Shown: positions 46,710 to 55,775 of the stretch, piece by piece
Position numbering within the stretch: position 1 is the stretch's first letter
Layout of the letters: each line of letters opens with the position of its first letter
Assembly: GCA_013215465.1 (NCBI GenBank)
Contig: JABSOW010000001.1
Coordinates: forward strand, 1-64,000
Reading direction: 5' to 3'
Length of the DNA: 64,000 nt
Source: Colwellia sp.
GTDB lineage: Bacteria > Pseudomonadota > Gammaproteobacteria > Enterobacterales > Alteromonadaceae
Program-made: the position numbers and the translations under genes
Notes under the pieces: generated by a model
Database searches by the model: none
The model's input: only the letters and a program-made list of their open reading frames with translations
What the model was told of the DNA's origin: nothing

Positions 46710-48284
46710 ATGGACAATTATGGTATTTTATCGATCATCCCACCCGCACTGAGTATTTTTCTAGCAATTTATAGCCGAAATGTCATATTTTCTCTTGCCA
46801 CAGGTGCTTTTGTTGGTTCACTCATTCTTGCTGATTTTAATCCTTTTTTCGCTGTCGTTAACCTGATTGAAGAACATGTCTATATTCAAGCATCCGTAGG
46901 TTCAAATACTCAAGTATTGTTGGTTATTTTGGTTATTGGTGGTTTTGTCCATTTATTAGAAAAGTCTGGCGGGTCCTCCGCATTTTCAACCGTCATTGTT
47001 AAATATGTATCAACTCCGATTAGTGGCCAGGTATCTGCTTGGTTAGCGGGGATCAGTATTTTTTTCACTGATTCTGGCAATGCCTTAATTGTTGGGCCAT
47101 TGTTTCGGCCTATTTTTGAAAAACTTAACATTTGTAAAGAAAAGCTTGCTTATATTATTGATACCACGGCTTCACCGGTCAGTATTTTAGTACCTTTTAT
47201 TGGTTGGGGGGTTTACATCATGAGTCTGATTGAGAACTCTTATAAGGATATTGGTTTAACTGAGCAACCTTTTTCGGTTCTTCTAAGTGTGTGGCCTTAT
47301 CAGTTTTATGCCATTTTAGCTCTGCTTTCAATTCCGATGATTTTATCAACGGGCAAAGACTTTGGCCCAATGGCAAAGGCACAAGAAAAACATAATAGAG
47401 CACAAAAACAGCAGGAAAAAAAGCGGGTTCAACAAACATCAGTTGAACCGAAAAGTGACGCTAGTCAAGCAAGGTTGAGCACCTTTTTGATCCCGATCAC
47501 TGTGATGTTGTTTTCATTGATTAGTTTTCTTTCTTATTTTGCCTTTACCGAAGGTGTTAAAAGTGTTCATGTGCGCTCAGGTATTTTATTGTCATATTTA
47601 TTTGCTTCCTTTGCTTGTGCTTATTTGATGAAACAAAGAAAAACCATCAGCTACAACGAGTCGCTTAATAGTTTTGTGAAAGGGATGGAAAAACTTATTC
47701 TTATTTGCTTTATTTTGATATTGGCATGGTCATTAAGTTCAATATGTAAAGAACTGCATACCGGAGATTATCTCGCAAGCTTAATTGGTAATGCTATTCC
47801 TTCGAATTTATTACCGGTAATTGTTTTCTTGTTAGGTGCGGTAATGTCATTTGCCACTGGCTCATCTTACGGAACCTTTGCCATTTTAATGATTATTGTT
47901 GTGCCGGTTGCCCATACGTTAGGGGCGCCAATGCCTTTAACTATTGCCGCAGTACTAAGTGGTGGTTTATTTGGTGATCACACCTCTCCAATTTCTGATA
48001 CCACGGCATTGGCCTCCATGGGGGCAAATTGTCATCATATCGATCATGTCTCAACTCAATTGGGGTATTCTTTAATAACTGGTTTTATGACCATAATAGC
48101 CTTTATTATTGCCGGTTATTATCAAAGCCCAATGGTGATTTTGATCATGATTGTCGTACAATTAGTTTTTATTCAAGTACTGATGAAGTTCTTCGGTAAA
48201 AGGAGCTCTATTGAACAAAACCCAACTCAGACACAGGTTATACTAGAGCGCGAATCTAACAGTATAGTCAAAAATATGCGTTGA
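46710..48284 (+). CDS. NhaC-type transporter of the amine cluster (first paralogue)
   Basis: A 524-residue membrane carrier with about 12 segments. Blocks include GGFVHLLEKSGGSSAFS, SIFFTDSGNALIVGPLFRP, MSFATGSSYGTFAILMIIVV and GDHTSPISDTTALASMGA, all NhaC-superfamily signatures. It is strongly similar to the carrier at 50795 (same start MxNYG.LS...PPALSIFLAI) and less to the NhaC at 28826. In this setting it probably moves an amino acid or amine, rather than only Na+. It ends at the palindrome at 48298. Confidence 0.85.
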   Translation: MDNYGILSIIPPALSIFLAIYSRNVIFSLATGAFVGSLILADFNPFFAVVNLIEEHVYIQASVGSNTQVLLVILVIGGFVHLLEKSGGSSAFSTVIVKYVSTPISGQVSAWLAGISIFFTDSGNALIVGPLFRPIFEKLNICKEKLAYIIDTTASPVSILVPFIGWGVYIMSLIENSYKDIGLTEQPFSVLLSVWPYQFYAILALLSIPMILSTGKDFGPMAKAQEKHNRAQKQQEKKRVQQTSVEPKSDASQARLSTFLIPITVMLFSLISFLSYFAFTEGVKSVHVRSGILLSYLFASFACAYLMKQRKTISYNESLNSFVKGMEKLILICFILILAWSLSSICKELHTGDYLASLIGNAIPSNLLPVIVFLLGAVMSFATGSSYGTFAILMIIVVPVAHTLGAPMPLTIAAVLSGGLFGDHTSPISDTTALASMGANCHHIDHVSTQLGYSLITGFMTIIAFIIAGYYQSPMVILIMIVVQLVFIQVLMKFFGKRSSIEQNPTQTQVILERESNSIVKNMR

Positions 48285-48297
48285 TAATTACATTAAG

Positions 48298-48327
48298 AAG
48301 TGGAGCGGGTATATACCCGCTCCACTT
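48298..48327. terminator. Perfect 30-base palindrome, convergent terminator
   Basis: AAGTGGAGCGGGTAT and its exact complement, between the carrier gene and the convergent LysR gene; a strong bidirectional stem. Confidence 0.85.
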
Positions 48328-48334
48328 GAAATAA

Positions 48335-49231
48335 TTAAAGAAGTTTCTCAAGTTCTTCGATCATAAAATTATAGAAATTCTGGACCATCTCCGACATTGG
48401 CTTTATGTTTGCTGTGATCACCTCTAGCGGTTCGTACATAACCGTTTCAAAAGGAATTATCTTTATGTTTTTGTAATTTAATACTTCTGTGAAATTTAAG
48501 TTGCTCATGGAATCGATTAAGGTTACCCCCATGCCATAATTGACAAAAGATAATGCTTGTAGTGTCGAATAAACCTCAATATTAGAATTGAAGCAAGCGC
48601 CGTATTTTGAATAGCTTTTTATTATAGCTTTGGTGGTTGGATGCTCTGGATTAAGACTAATCCATGGAGTATCCCCTAAATCGTTTGGAGTTATCTTATC
48701 TAGTTTGGCCGCAGGATGAGTGGAGGGAACAGCACAATAACAAGTCATGTTCACAACCTTGGAATCATATCTAGTTGTCGGCCCAGATTTATCCATCAAC
48801 CCTATGTGGTATTGCCCGGTAGATACGGATTCTATAATCTCTGAAGAATTTAACAAATGTAAATTCACCTTGATATCAGGGTTTACCTTCATATACTGAG
48901 ATATTATTTTTGGTAAAAAAATATAGGAAGGACCCAAAATACTGCAAATTTTTAATTTTCCTGATTTGTGATGTTTTGCACTCTTAGTACTCTCCTCCAA
49001 GCGAGTAAAACTTTGCAATAAAAGTAAAACCTCCTCATGCAAATAGTAAGCTTCATCTGTAGGACATAAATGACCGCTTTTTCGAACAAATAGTTTATAA
49101 CCAATCTCTTCTTCTAAAGCAGAGACTGTTTTACTTGCCGCAGGTTGGCTAACATAAAGTCGTTCAGCCGCTAAAGTGATGCTGCCAGTGATAAAAACCT
49201 CATGAAACATTCGTAATTTTTTTATATCCAC
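48335..49231 (-). CDS. LysR-type transcriptional regulator
   Basis: A LysR-type regulator. The helix-turn-helix is near the N-terminus (FHEVFITGSITLAAERLYVS then QPAASKTVSALEEEIGYKLF), followed by an effector domain with GKLKICSILGPSYIFLPKII and GMGVTLIDSMSNL. I used the GTG at 49231 (VDIKKLRMFHEVF, 298 residues) as the usual LysR start; a TTG at 49270 gives a longer form, and neither has a clear ribosome site. It is divergent from the FAD oxidoreductase at 49381, the usual layout for a LysR protein controlling its neighbour in response to a substrate. Confidence 0.85.
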   Translation of the reverse strand: MDIKKLRMFHEVFITGSITLAAERLYVSQPAASKTVSALEEEIGYKLFVRKSGHLCPTDEAYYLHEEVLLLLQSFTRLEESTKSAKHHKSGKLKICSILGPSYIFLPKIISQYMKVNPDIKVNLHLLNSSEIIESVSTGQYHIGLMDKSGPTTRYDSKVVNMTCYCAVPSTHPAAKLDKITPNDLGDTPWISLNPEHPTTKAIIKSYSKYGACFNSNIEVYSTLQALSFVNYGMGVTLIDSMSNLNFTEVLNYKNIKIIPFETVMYEPLEVITANIKPMSEMVQNFYNFMIEELEKLL

Positions 49232-49380
49232 AGTATAACCAAAAGTAATAAAGGTATGATGATAATTCAATATGATTATGTTTGCTTAGTTACTAGAATA
49301 CAAGAAATAAATTTAGGTCACTGTTATTTTGGCTCTAAAGGTACTTTTAATAAGTGCGGAGATTAAACAGGAGCCCAATA
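49232..49380. promoter_or_regulatory. Divergent control region between lysR and the FAD oxidoreductase gene
   Basis: About 150 bases that should carry both promoters and the LysR binding site. I saw no unambiguous T-N11-A palindrome. CAGGAG lies just ahead of the ATG at 49381. Confidence 0.5.
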
Positions 49381-50688
49381 ATGCATAACACCTTATTGAA
49401 TATATCAAAAACACCTTATTGGCTAGCAGATCCAAGACTAAAACTCAGCAGCTTCACTACTGATGTTGATAAAGTACCGGCCACTAGCGATGTTGCTATT
49501 GTTGGTGGTGGTTTTACGGGACTGTCAGCTGCCATCACACTCGCCAGAGCAGGTCGTAAAGTGACAGTTTTTGATGCCGCTCCCTTAGGGACCGGTGCTA
49601 GTTGTCGAAATGGCGGCTTACTGGGTCCTAGTTTTAATAAACTAGGACTAGATGGTATAACAAGTCAGTATGGTAAAGAAAAAACTCATGCGGTAATTAA
49701 AGAAAGCATGGAAGCGTTTCGCTGGCTGTTGAATTTTATTCGTACAGAAAAAATTGCTTGTGAATTGAATGTTTGTGGTCGTTTTCGTGGTGCCAGCCAC
49801 CCCAAGCATTTTAATGACCTGCTTGAACAAGTTAAAGAGTTGTCAGAAGTTATCGACTTTCCAGCGATCATATTAAATAAAGAACAACAATTAGAAGAAG
49901 TTGGCTCTGATAGTTATTATGGTGGCGTCATTTATCCTCAAGACGCTACTTTACAACCGGCGTTGTTATTTCAAGGACTGCTTGAGATAGCTACCAAAGC
50001 TGGGGTTAAAATTTTTGACAACACTAGTGTGCACAATGTTGTCAATCAGGGCGGGAGATTCGAGTTGATGTTGGAGCATCAATCCGTTCAGGCTGATAAG
50101 GTGATTATCGCTACTAACGGCTACACAGGAAGTCAGTTTGGCAAGTTTAAACGCCGAGTGCTGCCTATCCGCTCAGCGATGATTGCCACAGAGGAATTAC
50201 CTGAAGAGCTAATTCAATCGGTATTACCTAAACTAAGGTGTTATATGGGAACCGAACGTGTAGTTTCCTACTACCGTACTTCACCTGATGGCAAGCGCAT
50301 TCTTTTTGGTGGCAGAGCATCAGGACGAGGTGACCAACCGGAAAAATATGCCAAATTTCTACGGGAATTAATGATCCGTTATTTTCCACAATTGTCAGCA
50401 GTGAAAATCGACTATGCATGGTCAGGAATGGTCGCGTATACCTTTGATCATATCCCTCATATAGGCAAAATAGACGGTTTATATTATGCGATGGGCTATT
50501 GTGGTTCAGGGGTTGGTCGCTCAAATTATTTTGGCAGAAAGATTGCGCAAAAATTACTGGGTAATGCTAATGGAAAAACAATTTTTGATGAATTTCTATT
50601 TAAAACACGGCCACTGTATACCGGAACGCCTTGGTTTATGCCGACAATCCTACGCTGGCATAGCTTTGCTGATCGCATGGGTTGGTAA
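49381..50688 (+). CDS. FAD-dependent amine oxidoreductase (DAO family)
   Basis: A 435-residue flavoenzyme. The dinucleotide motif is VAIVGGGFTGLSAAITLARA with the terminal acidic residue in VTVFDA, followed by GTGASCRNGGLLGPSF. The C-terminal GKIDGLYYAMGYCGSGVGRS block matches the FAD-binding end of the gamma-glutamylputrescine oxidase/sarcosine oxidase group. Such enzymes oxidise a secondary or primary amine with release of an aldehyde or keto acid. The ATG at 49381 is preceded by CAGGAG. It is under likely control of the divergent LysR and begins the run with the second carrier and DadA-like protein. Confidence 0.85.
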   Translation: MHNTLLNISKTPYWLADPRLKLSSFTTDVDKVPATSDVAIVGGGFTGLSAAITLARAGRKVTVFDAAPLGTGASCRNGGLLGPSFNKLGLDGITSQYGKEKTHAVIKESMEAFRWLLNFIRTEKIACELNVCGRFRGASHPKHFNDLLEQVKELSEVIDFPAIILNKEQQLEEVGSDSYYGGVIYPQDATLQPALLFQGLLEIATKAGVKIFDNTSVHNVVNQGGRFELMLEHQSVQADKVIIATNGYTGSQFGKFKRRVLPIRSAMIATEELPEELIQSVLPKLRCYMGTERVVSYYRTSPDGKRILFGGRASGRGDQPEKYAKFLRELMIRYFPQLSAVKIDYAWSGMVAYTFDHIPHIGKIDGLYYAMGYCGSGVGRSNYFGRKIAQKLLGNANGKTIFDEFLFKTRPLYTGTPWFMPTILRWHSFADRMGW

Positions 50689-50794
50689 GTTATGCAAACA
50701 ACTATTTGTTACCGTTAGAATGATGAAAGGTAATTTTCAAATTTATAACTGAGTAAAAATTCAATATATAGAGTATAGGTTGAAAGGAATATTT

Positions 50795-52342
50795 ATGGAA
50801 AATTACGGTCTATTATCGTTAGTCCCACCAGCACTGAGCATTTTTCTTGCGATCTTTACGCGCAATGTTATTTTGTCTCTCGTCGCCGGAACGTTCGCTG
50901 GCGCGCTTATCATTACGGGCTTTAACCCGTTTTTCGCGGTTGTCAATTTGATGGAAGAACATATTTTTGTGCAAATATCGAGTAGCTCTAACAGCCAAAT
51001 ACTGGTGGTTATGTTATGTATCGGCGGATTTGTTCAACTGATAGAACGATCGGGTGGTGCCTCTGCATTTTCTACCATCATTGTAAAATATATATCAGAC
51101 CCTAAGCGTGGGCAACTGGCCGCTTGGACTGCTGGTTTGAGTATTTTTTTTACCGATTCGGGTAATGCGTTAATTGTCGGACCTTTGTTTAGACCAATAT
51201 TTAAAAAATTAAACCTTTGTAAAGAAAAACTTGCCTATATTATTGATACGACCGCAGCCCCGGTCAGCATATTAGTGCCCTTTATCGCTTGGGGAGTCTA
51301 TATTATGAGTTTGATTGGCAATGCTTATGCGGAACTTGGTCTAACCGAACAACCATATGAGGTATTGTTAAGCGTTTGGCCTTATCAGTTTTATGCCATT
51401 CTGTCCTTGCTAGCTATTCCTATGTTGTTGTCTACTGGCAAGGATATCGGTCCCATGGCAGCTGCACAAGCCAAATATAACCGAGCAATTGCTAACAACG
51501 AATTAAATCAGCAAGACATAGTTGTAGAGGGCGAATTAATAAGTACTAACTCAACATTGGCTACTTTTATTATTCCTTTGGCTGTAATGTTAGCGTCTTT
51601 GATGATCTTTATATCTTATTTTGCTTACACAGAAGGTGTTCGTAGCATTCATGTCAATTCAGGTATATGTCTGTCATATGTTTTTGCCTCGTTATCATGT
51701 GCTTATATGATGCGTCAACAAAACAAAACGCCTTACCAAAAATCGTTAAGTCATTTTATTCGTGGTATGGAAAAATTGATTTCTGTTTGTTTTATCCTGG
51801 TCTTAGCTTGGTCATTAAGCTCTATCTGTAAAGAGCTAGATACTGGACTGTATTTAGCTTCATTAATAGGTGATTCAATTTCTCCAAGCCTCTTTCCTGC
51901 TTTGGTGTTTTTAATTGGCGCTTTAATGTCATTTGCGACAGGATCTTCTTATGGAACATTTGCCATTTTAATGATTAGTGTTGTACCTGTGGCACACTCA
52001 TTGGATGCGTCATTGACGCTGACAATCGCCGCCGTGTTAAGTGGTGGCTTATTTGGCGACCATACTTCTCCAATATCAGATACCACAGTAGTTGCTTCAA
52101 TGGGTGCCGACTGCAACCATATAGATCATGTTTCCACTCAATTTTATTACGCATCCTTTGTCGGTCTAATGACCTTTATAGCCTTTGTTATCACTGGTTT
52201 TTACCAGTCTTCGTTAGTGATATTAATGATGATTTTACTGCAATTTATTCTTATTACTGCAGTGATGAAACGATTTGGTATAGATAATGTTAGCGATAAA
52301 AATAACGCAGCCGACCTTACCTTAAATCGCCCAATAGCATAG
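50795..52342 (+). CDS. NhaC-type transporter of the amine cluster (second paralogue)
   Basis: 515 residues from the ATG at 50795, which has AAAGGA ahead of it. It is nearly collinear with the carrier at 46710: GGFVQLIERSGGASAFS, SIFFTDSGNALIVGPLFRPI, LMSFATGSSYGTFAILMISV and GDHTSPISDTTVVASMGA are matching positions. About 12 membrane segments are predicted. It lies between two FAD-dependent oxidoreductases, so it likely imports their substrate. The two paralogues suggest related but distinct substrates. Confidence 0.85.
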   Translation: MENYGLLSLVPPALSIFLAIFTRNVILSLVAGTFAGALIITGFNPFFAVVNLMEEHIFVQISSSSNSQILVVMLCIGGFVQLIERSGGASAFSTIIVKYISDPKRGQLAAWTAGLSIFFTDSGNALIVGPLFRPIFKKLNLCKEKLAYIIDTTAAPVSILVPFIAWGVYIMSLIGNAYAELGLTEQPYEVLLSVWPYQFYAILSLLAIPMLLSTGKDIGPMAAAQAKYNRAIANNELNQQDIVVEGELISTNSTLATFIIPLAVMLASLMIFISYFAYTEGVRSIHVNSGICLSYVFASLSCAYMMRQQNKTPYQKSLSHFIRGMEKLISVCFILVLAWSLSSICKELDTGLYLASLIGDSISPSLFPALVFLIGALMSFATGSSYGTFAILMISVVPVAHSLDASLTLTIAAVLSGGLFGDHTSPISDTTVVASMGADCNHIDHVSTQFYYASFVGLMTFIAFVITGFYQSSLVILMMILLQFILITAVMKRFGIDNVSDKNNAADLTLNRPIA

Positions 52343-52371
52343 CTTTAATCCGGAAATCAAGAGAAGACATT

Positions 52372-53649
52372 ATGCAAGATGTAAATAAAAAAGTTGAAAT
52401 TGGACAAGATGTCGATAATAAAATTGTTGTCATTGGCGCAGGTATTATAGGCGTAACTGCGGCTCTTAATTTGATCCGTGAAGGTTACCATGTCACGTTA
52501 TTGGATCGAGATAAACCAGGAGAAAGCTGTTCTTTTGGCAATGCGGGATTATTAGCGATGTCATCATTTGAGCCGAATGTTGGAATTAGCACACTAATGA
52601 GTTCGCCAAAGTGGTTATTGGATCCCAAAGGCCCGCTGAGTATTCGTTGGCGTTATTTTCACAAATTATTACCTTGGTTATTTTCCTATGTTAGGGCCTG
52701 CTTCAGCAAAAAAATAGCAAGTAATGCACAGGCATTGCACGGTTTAACTCGTTCATCACTCGAACTTTATCAGCAGTTAGTAAAAACAGCAGGATGCGAG
52801 AGTTTAGTTAAAAAATCAGATTACTTACAAGTTTATCGAAGCAAAGCTGAGTTTGACAAAGCTGAAGCTGGCATGCAGTCTCGTAGAAATGAAGGCTATA
52901 AAGTCGATGTACTCGAAGCCAATACAATTAAAAAGCTTGAACCCGCTCTTTCAGAGCAGTTTAGCTATGGTCATCAAATTCACGATCATGGATATATCAC
53001 TGATCCAGGAGAGCTTCTAACCTGTCTACACAAGCAATTTTTGAGTGAAGGTGGCCAATTCGAACAAGCAAATGTTACCGATATAAAAGCCAGCCACTTA
53101 CACTGCCAGATTATTTGTGATGGTAAATCATATCATTGTAGTCAAATGGTTTTGGCAACCGGTGCTTTTTCTAAGTTATTAGCTAAAAAAATAGGAGAGA
53201 AGGTGCCACTTGAAACAGAGCGTGGTTATCATGAAACTTGCCACGCACCAGGCGTAAGTATTTCTCGACCGATTATGGACGGTGATCGAAAATTTATGGC
53301 GACACCAATGAGTATGGGACTGCGCTTTGCCGGCACCGTTGAACTGGCAGGAGTAGACGCACCAAAAAACCCTAGACGGTTCAAGGTATTAAACCGAAAT
53401 GCTAAAGAAATGATCAGTGGATTAAACACGACAGATTCATCAACATGGATGGGATTCAGATCTACCTTACCCGATAGCTTACCTGTTATATGTCGCTCTA
53501 GTGCTTTTCCTAACATTATCTATGCTTTTGGCCACCAGCATCTTGGGCTCACTTGTGCGCCAAAAACAGCGCAGCTTGTCACCGACTTGATATGTGGACG
53601 TATTCCATCAATTGATATAGCGGCTTTTGATATCAAACGGTTTAAATGA
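52372..53649 (+). CDS. D-amino acid dehydrogenase-like FAD enzyme (DadA family)
   Basis: A 425-residue flavoprotein of the DadA family. The FAD motif is VVIGAGIIGVTAALNLIREG ending in LLDRD, followed by SCSFGNAGLLAMSSFEPN, the usual DadA start. ETERGYHETC and a C-terminal AFGHQHLGLTCAPKTA complete the pattern. DadA-type enzymes oxidise D-amino acids to keto acids plus ammonia and pass electrons to the respiratory chain; several related enzymes act on hydroxyproline or other cyclic amines. It ends the cluster, 29 bases after the carrier gene, probably co-transcribed. Confidence 0.85.
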   Translation: MQDVNKKVEIGQDVDNKIVVIGAGIIGVTAALNLIREGYHVTLLDRDKPGESCSFGNAGLLAMSSFEPNVGISTLMSSPKWLLDPKGPLSIRWRYFHKLLPWLFSYVRACFSKKIASNAQALHGLTRSSLELYQQLVKTAGCESLVKKSDYLQVYRSKAEFDKAEAGMQSRRNEGYKVDVLEANTIKKLEPALSEQFSYGHQIHDHGYITDPGELLTCLHKQFLSEGGQFEQANVTDIKASHLHCQIICDGKSYHCSQMVLATGAFSKLLAKKIGEKVPLETERGYHETCHAPGVSISRPIMDGDRKFMATPMSMGLRFAGTVELAGVDAPKNPRRFKVLNRNAKEMISGLNTTDSSTWMGFRSTLPDSLPVICRSSAFPNIIYAFGHQHLGLTCAPKTAQLVTDLICGRIPSIDIAAFDIKRFK

Positions 53650-53934
53650 ACTTGGCTTTTGGTCAGCACTTGCTGAAAGTTCACTTAACTTAGCACTAGT
53701 GTTCTCTACTTTTTTTCACTAGCTGAATAAAACAACCACATGCCGCGTGTTAACGCTTCAAACTGCAAACGCATAATCCAGCTTGCTGAAGTGTGGGTTG
53801 CCGTTCATTGCTAGTTGTCTAACACTGACACTGACACTATGCTCTAGCGCAACCGAGCACATAAACCAACTAGCTATAACACGCATACTCTCATCTACGG
53901 GGCCATAATAAAAACCGACTAAACTACTGTGAAA

Positions 53935-55074
53935 TCATCTTATATAACGCTGAAATTCATGGAAATTTTCGAGTGCTTTCGTTGCAGAAAATACAGTCCA
54001 ACCATGGCTTTTAATAAGTATTTCGTTTCTCATATCAATAAGTACAACAACTTTTTTACGCGGCCAGCACAAGTCGAATGATACCGTGTTACGGTCATAC
54101 TGAACCGCAACACCTAACTCGCCTAGTGGCGCTCTAGTGCTTTGACATTTAAGAAGAAGCCCTTCTAGTGCTGTATCAGCACACTTTATCAAGTGAGGAT
54201 AGGTTGTATTATCAAACTTATGCTGCTCTCGCCTAAACCGATTAATAGTTAATACGTCTACAGCTTTAATAAATAAATGATCATGATGCGGCTGTTTCTT
54301 ATGACAATCCGCACATAACACTCGAAGATTGGTATTTTGATTATTAGACTTAACACCGTCGACATGATGAACATGCATAAGCCGCTTTTCTGCATCGAGG
54401 TCAACACTACATTGTTCGCAAATATAGTTAGCTTGTTTTTTCAATTTAGCTGAAAGGTCTTTCCAGTCTGAAGAGTAACTAGCAGAACCCTCCGATTTAT
54501 TAGGATCCGGTAAGCTTTTAAAGTGAGAACTATAAGTTTTGAAAAGTTTAGCTAAACTAAAATCTTTAAAAATAGGCCTTTTTTCTGCGAATGACTTTAT
54601 TGCATACCCTTGGTAATTAAGACTTTGTAGACAGTTTTTACAAACATATAGTTTGGCTTTTTGATCATCAAGCGCTTCTTTATTTTCTTTAATGCCATAA
54701 ACAGGTAAATAACCACTTGTATCTGTTGTCACTTGATAACGAGGAAAGCGACCTGTTGCCCTCATATGCTCCAACGAGCTACATTCTGCAATGTGAATTC
54801 GACGACCTAACTCACCATCTTGCAACACCTCAAGAATATTCGAGCCTTGATCAGGAATATAAAGCATAATTTGACGTCCCTTAAAGCTAAGAACGCCTTC
54901 ACTGTGTTTTATATCCCTTAAATCAATATCTTTACCTAGCTCTTGCCCTCCGCTAAGCGCTGCGTCGATAGGGTCAATGTCCTTAAAGGCAAAACCTAAT
55001 TCAAAATCAGCCTCTTGTGCCCCCATCAGCTGTACCGCATGATGAAGTTGACCAAAGTTAACTGTTAGCTTCAT
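53935..55074 (-). CDS. zorE: Zorya type II nuclease component ZorE
   Basis: The third gene of a type II Zorya operon. The 379-residue protein has an HNH nuclease domain in the second half: CEQCSV (219-223), VHHVDGVKSNNQNTNLRVLC (235-254) and ADCHKKQPHHD. The metal-binding His236/His237, Asn249 and four Cys are all present. A further C-x2-C lies at 145-148 (VCKNCLQ). In Zorya, ZorA and ZorB form a membrane motor that senses cell-envelope disturbance during phage entry, and the E component damages DNA. Its start codon overlaps the zorB stop (ATGA). Downstream 285 bases hold no gene. Confidence 0.8.
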   Translation of the reverse strand: MKLTVNFGQLHHAVQLMGAQEADFELGFAFKDIDPIDAALSGGQELGKDIDLRDIKHSEGVLSFKGRQIMLYIPDQGSNILEVLQDGELGRRIHIAECSSLEHMRATGRFPRYQVTTDTSGYLPVYGIKENKEALDDQKAKLYVCKNCLQSLNYQGYAIKSFAEKRPIFKDFSLAKLFKTYSSHFKSLPDPNKSEGSASYSSDWKDLSAKLKKQANYICEQCSVDLDAEKRLMHVHHVDGVKSNNQNTNLRVLCADCHKKQPHHDHLFIKAVDVLTINRFRREQHKFDNTTYPHLIKCADTALEGLLLKCQSTRAPLGELGVAVQYDRNTVSFDLCWPRKKVVVLIDMRNEILIKSHGWTVFSATKALENFHEFQRYIR

Positions 55075-55775
55075 TCTTCCGCTTCCAAAATCCGCTTTAT
55101 TTGAATATCAGCATTAGTGATCGCACGGAATGATACGCGTCGTGACTTTTCTACGTCTTCTGTACCGTCTTCTTTGAGTATTAACCGTGAAGATGAAAAG
55201 CCAACCGCTGCAATATTATGCTTGATCCAGTCAGTTTCATTTGGAACTAAACTGTATAAATAAGACAACACAGAACGAGTTCTACCTTGCGACAAGCGCA
55301 TATTGTTAAAGTAGGCCTCACTATCAGAGCTAGTTATATTCCATGCACTGCTCGTGTGCCCTTCAATTCTGACTTCGTTTAGTGATTCACGAAAAGGCTT
55401 AAGTACATTTAAGTACCTAGGGAAAAAATCATCCAATATATTTGTAAATGTTGGCTTTAATGCAATTTTGCCATTATCAAAGAGTACATCGGGTGAATTG
55501 AAATTAAACGCAAGCGTGTCTTTATCTATTGCTGCTCCCCATGTAGGTAAATCGCTTTCAAACTCATCTATTAAGGCGTTATATATCCCAACTTGATTTT
55601 CTTGAAACGCTATTGCGACATTTTTAATTTTTTCATTTTCTTTCATGGTATGGCGCATAAATACAATAGCAATAAACAAGAACACCATCATTAAACCAGC
55701 CATAAGATCAGAGATTGTTAACCAATGTTCTCCAGATTCTTCCTTGCTTTTACTACTCCCAAATAACGCATTCAT
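55071..55775 (-). CDS. zorB: Zorya peptidoglycan-binding stator subunit ZorB
   Basis: A MotB-like protein of 234 residues. A single membrane helix with the proton-carrying Asp23 is in HWLTISDLMAGLMMVFLFIA, the family's hallmark. The C-terminal OmpA-like domain holds VRIEGHTSSAWN and NMRLSQGRTRSVLSYLYSL, the peptidoglycan-binding pattern. It pairs with ZorA in a 5:2 stator-like complex in characterised Zorya. The start ATG overlaps the zorA stop codon (TAATG), and its own stop overlaps the zorE start, so the three genes are translationally coupled. Confidence 0.85.
   Translation of the reverse strand: MNALFGSSKSKEESGEHWLTISDLMAGLMMVFLFIAIVFMRHTMKENEKIKNVAIAFQENQVGIYNALIDEFESDLPTWGAAIDKDTLAFNFNSPDVLFDNGKIALKPTFTNILDDFFPRYLNVLKPFRESLNEVRIEGHTSSAWNITSSDSEAYFNNMRLSQGRTRSVLSYLYSLVPNETDWIKHNIAAVGFSSSRLILKEDGTEDVEKSRRVSFRAITNADIQIKRILEAEE

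Noticed and set aside
53650..53934. tRNA or attachment site at the left end of the defence island
   Set aside because: I looked for a cloverleaf or a tRNA 3' end in the gap after dadA and saw none.
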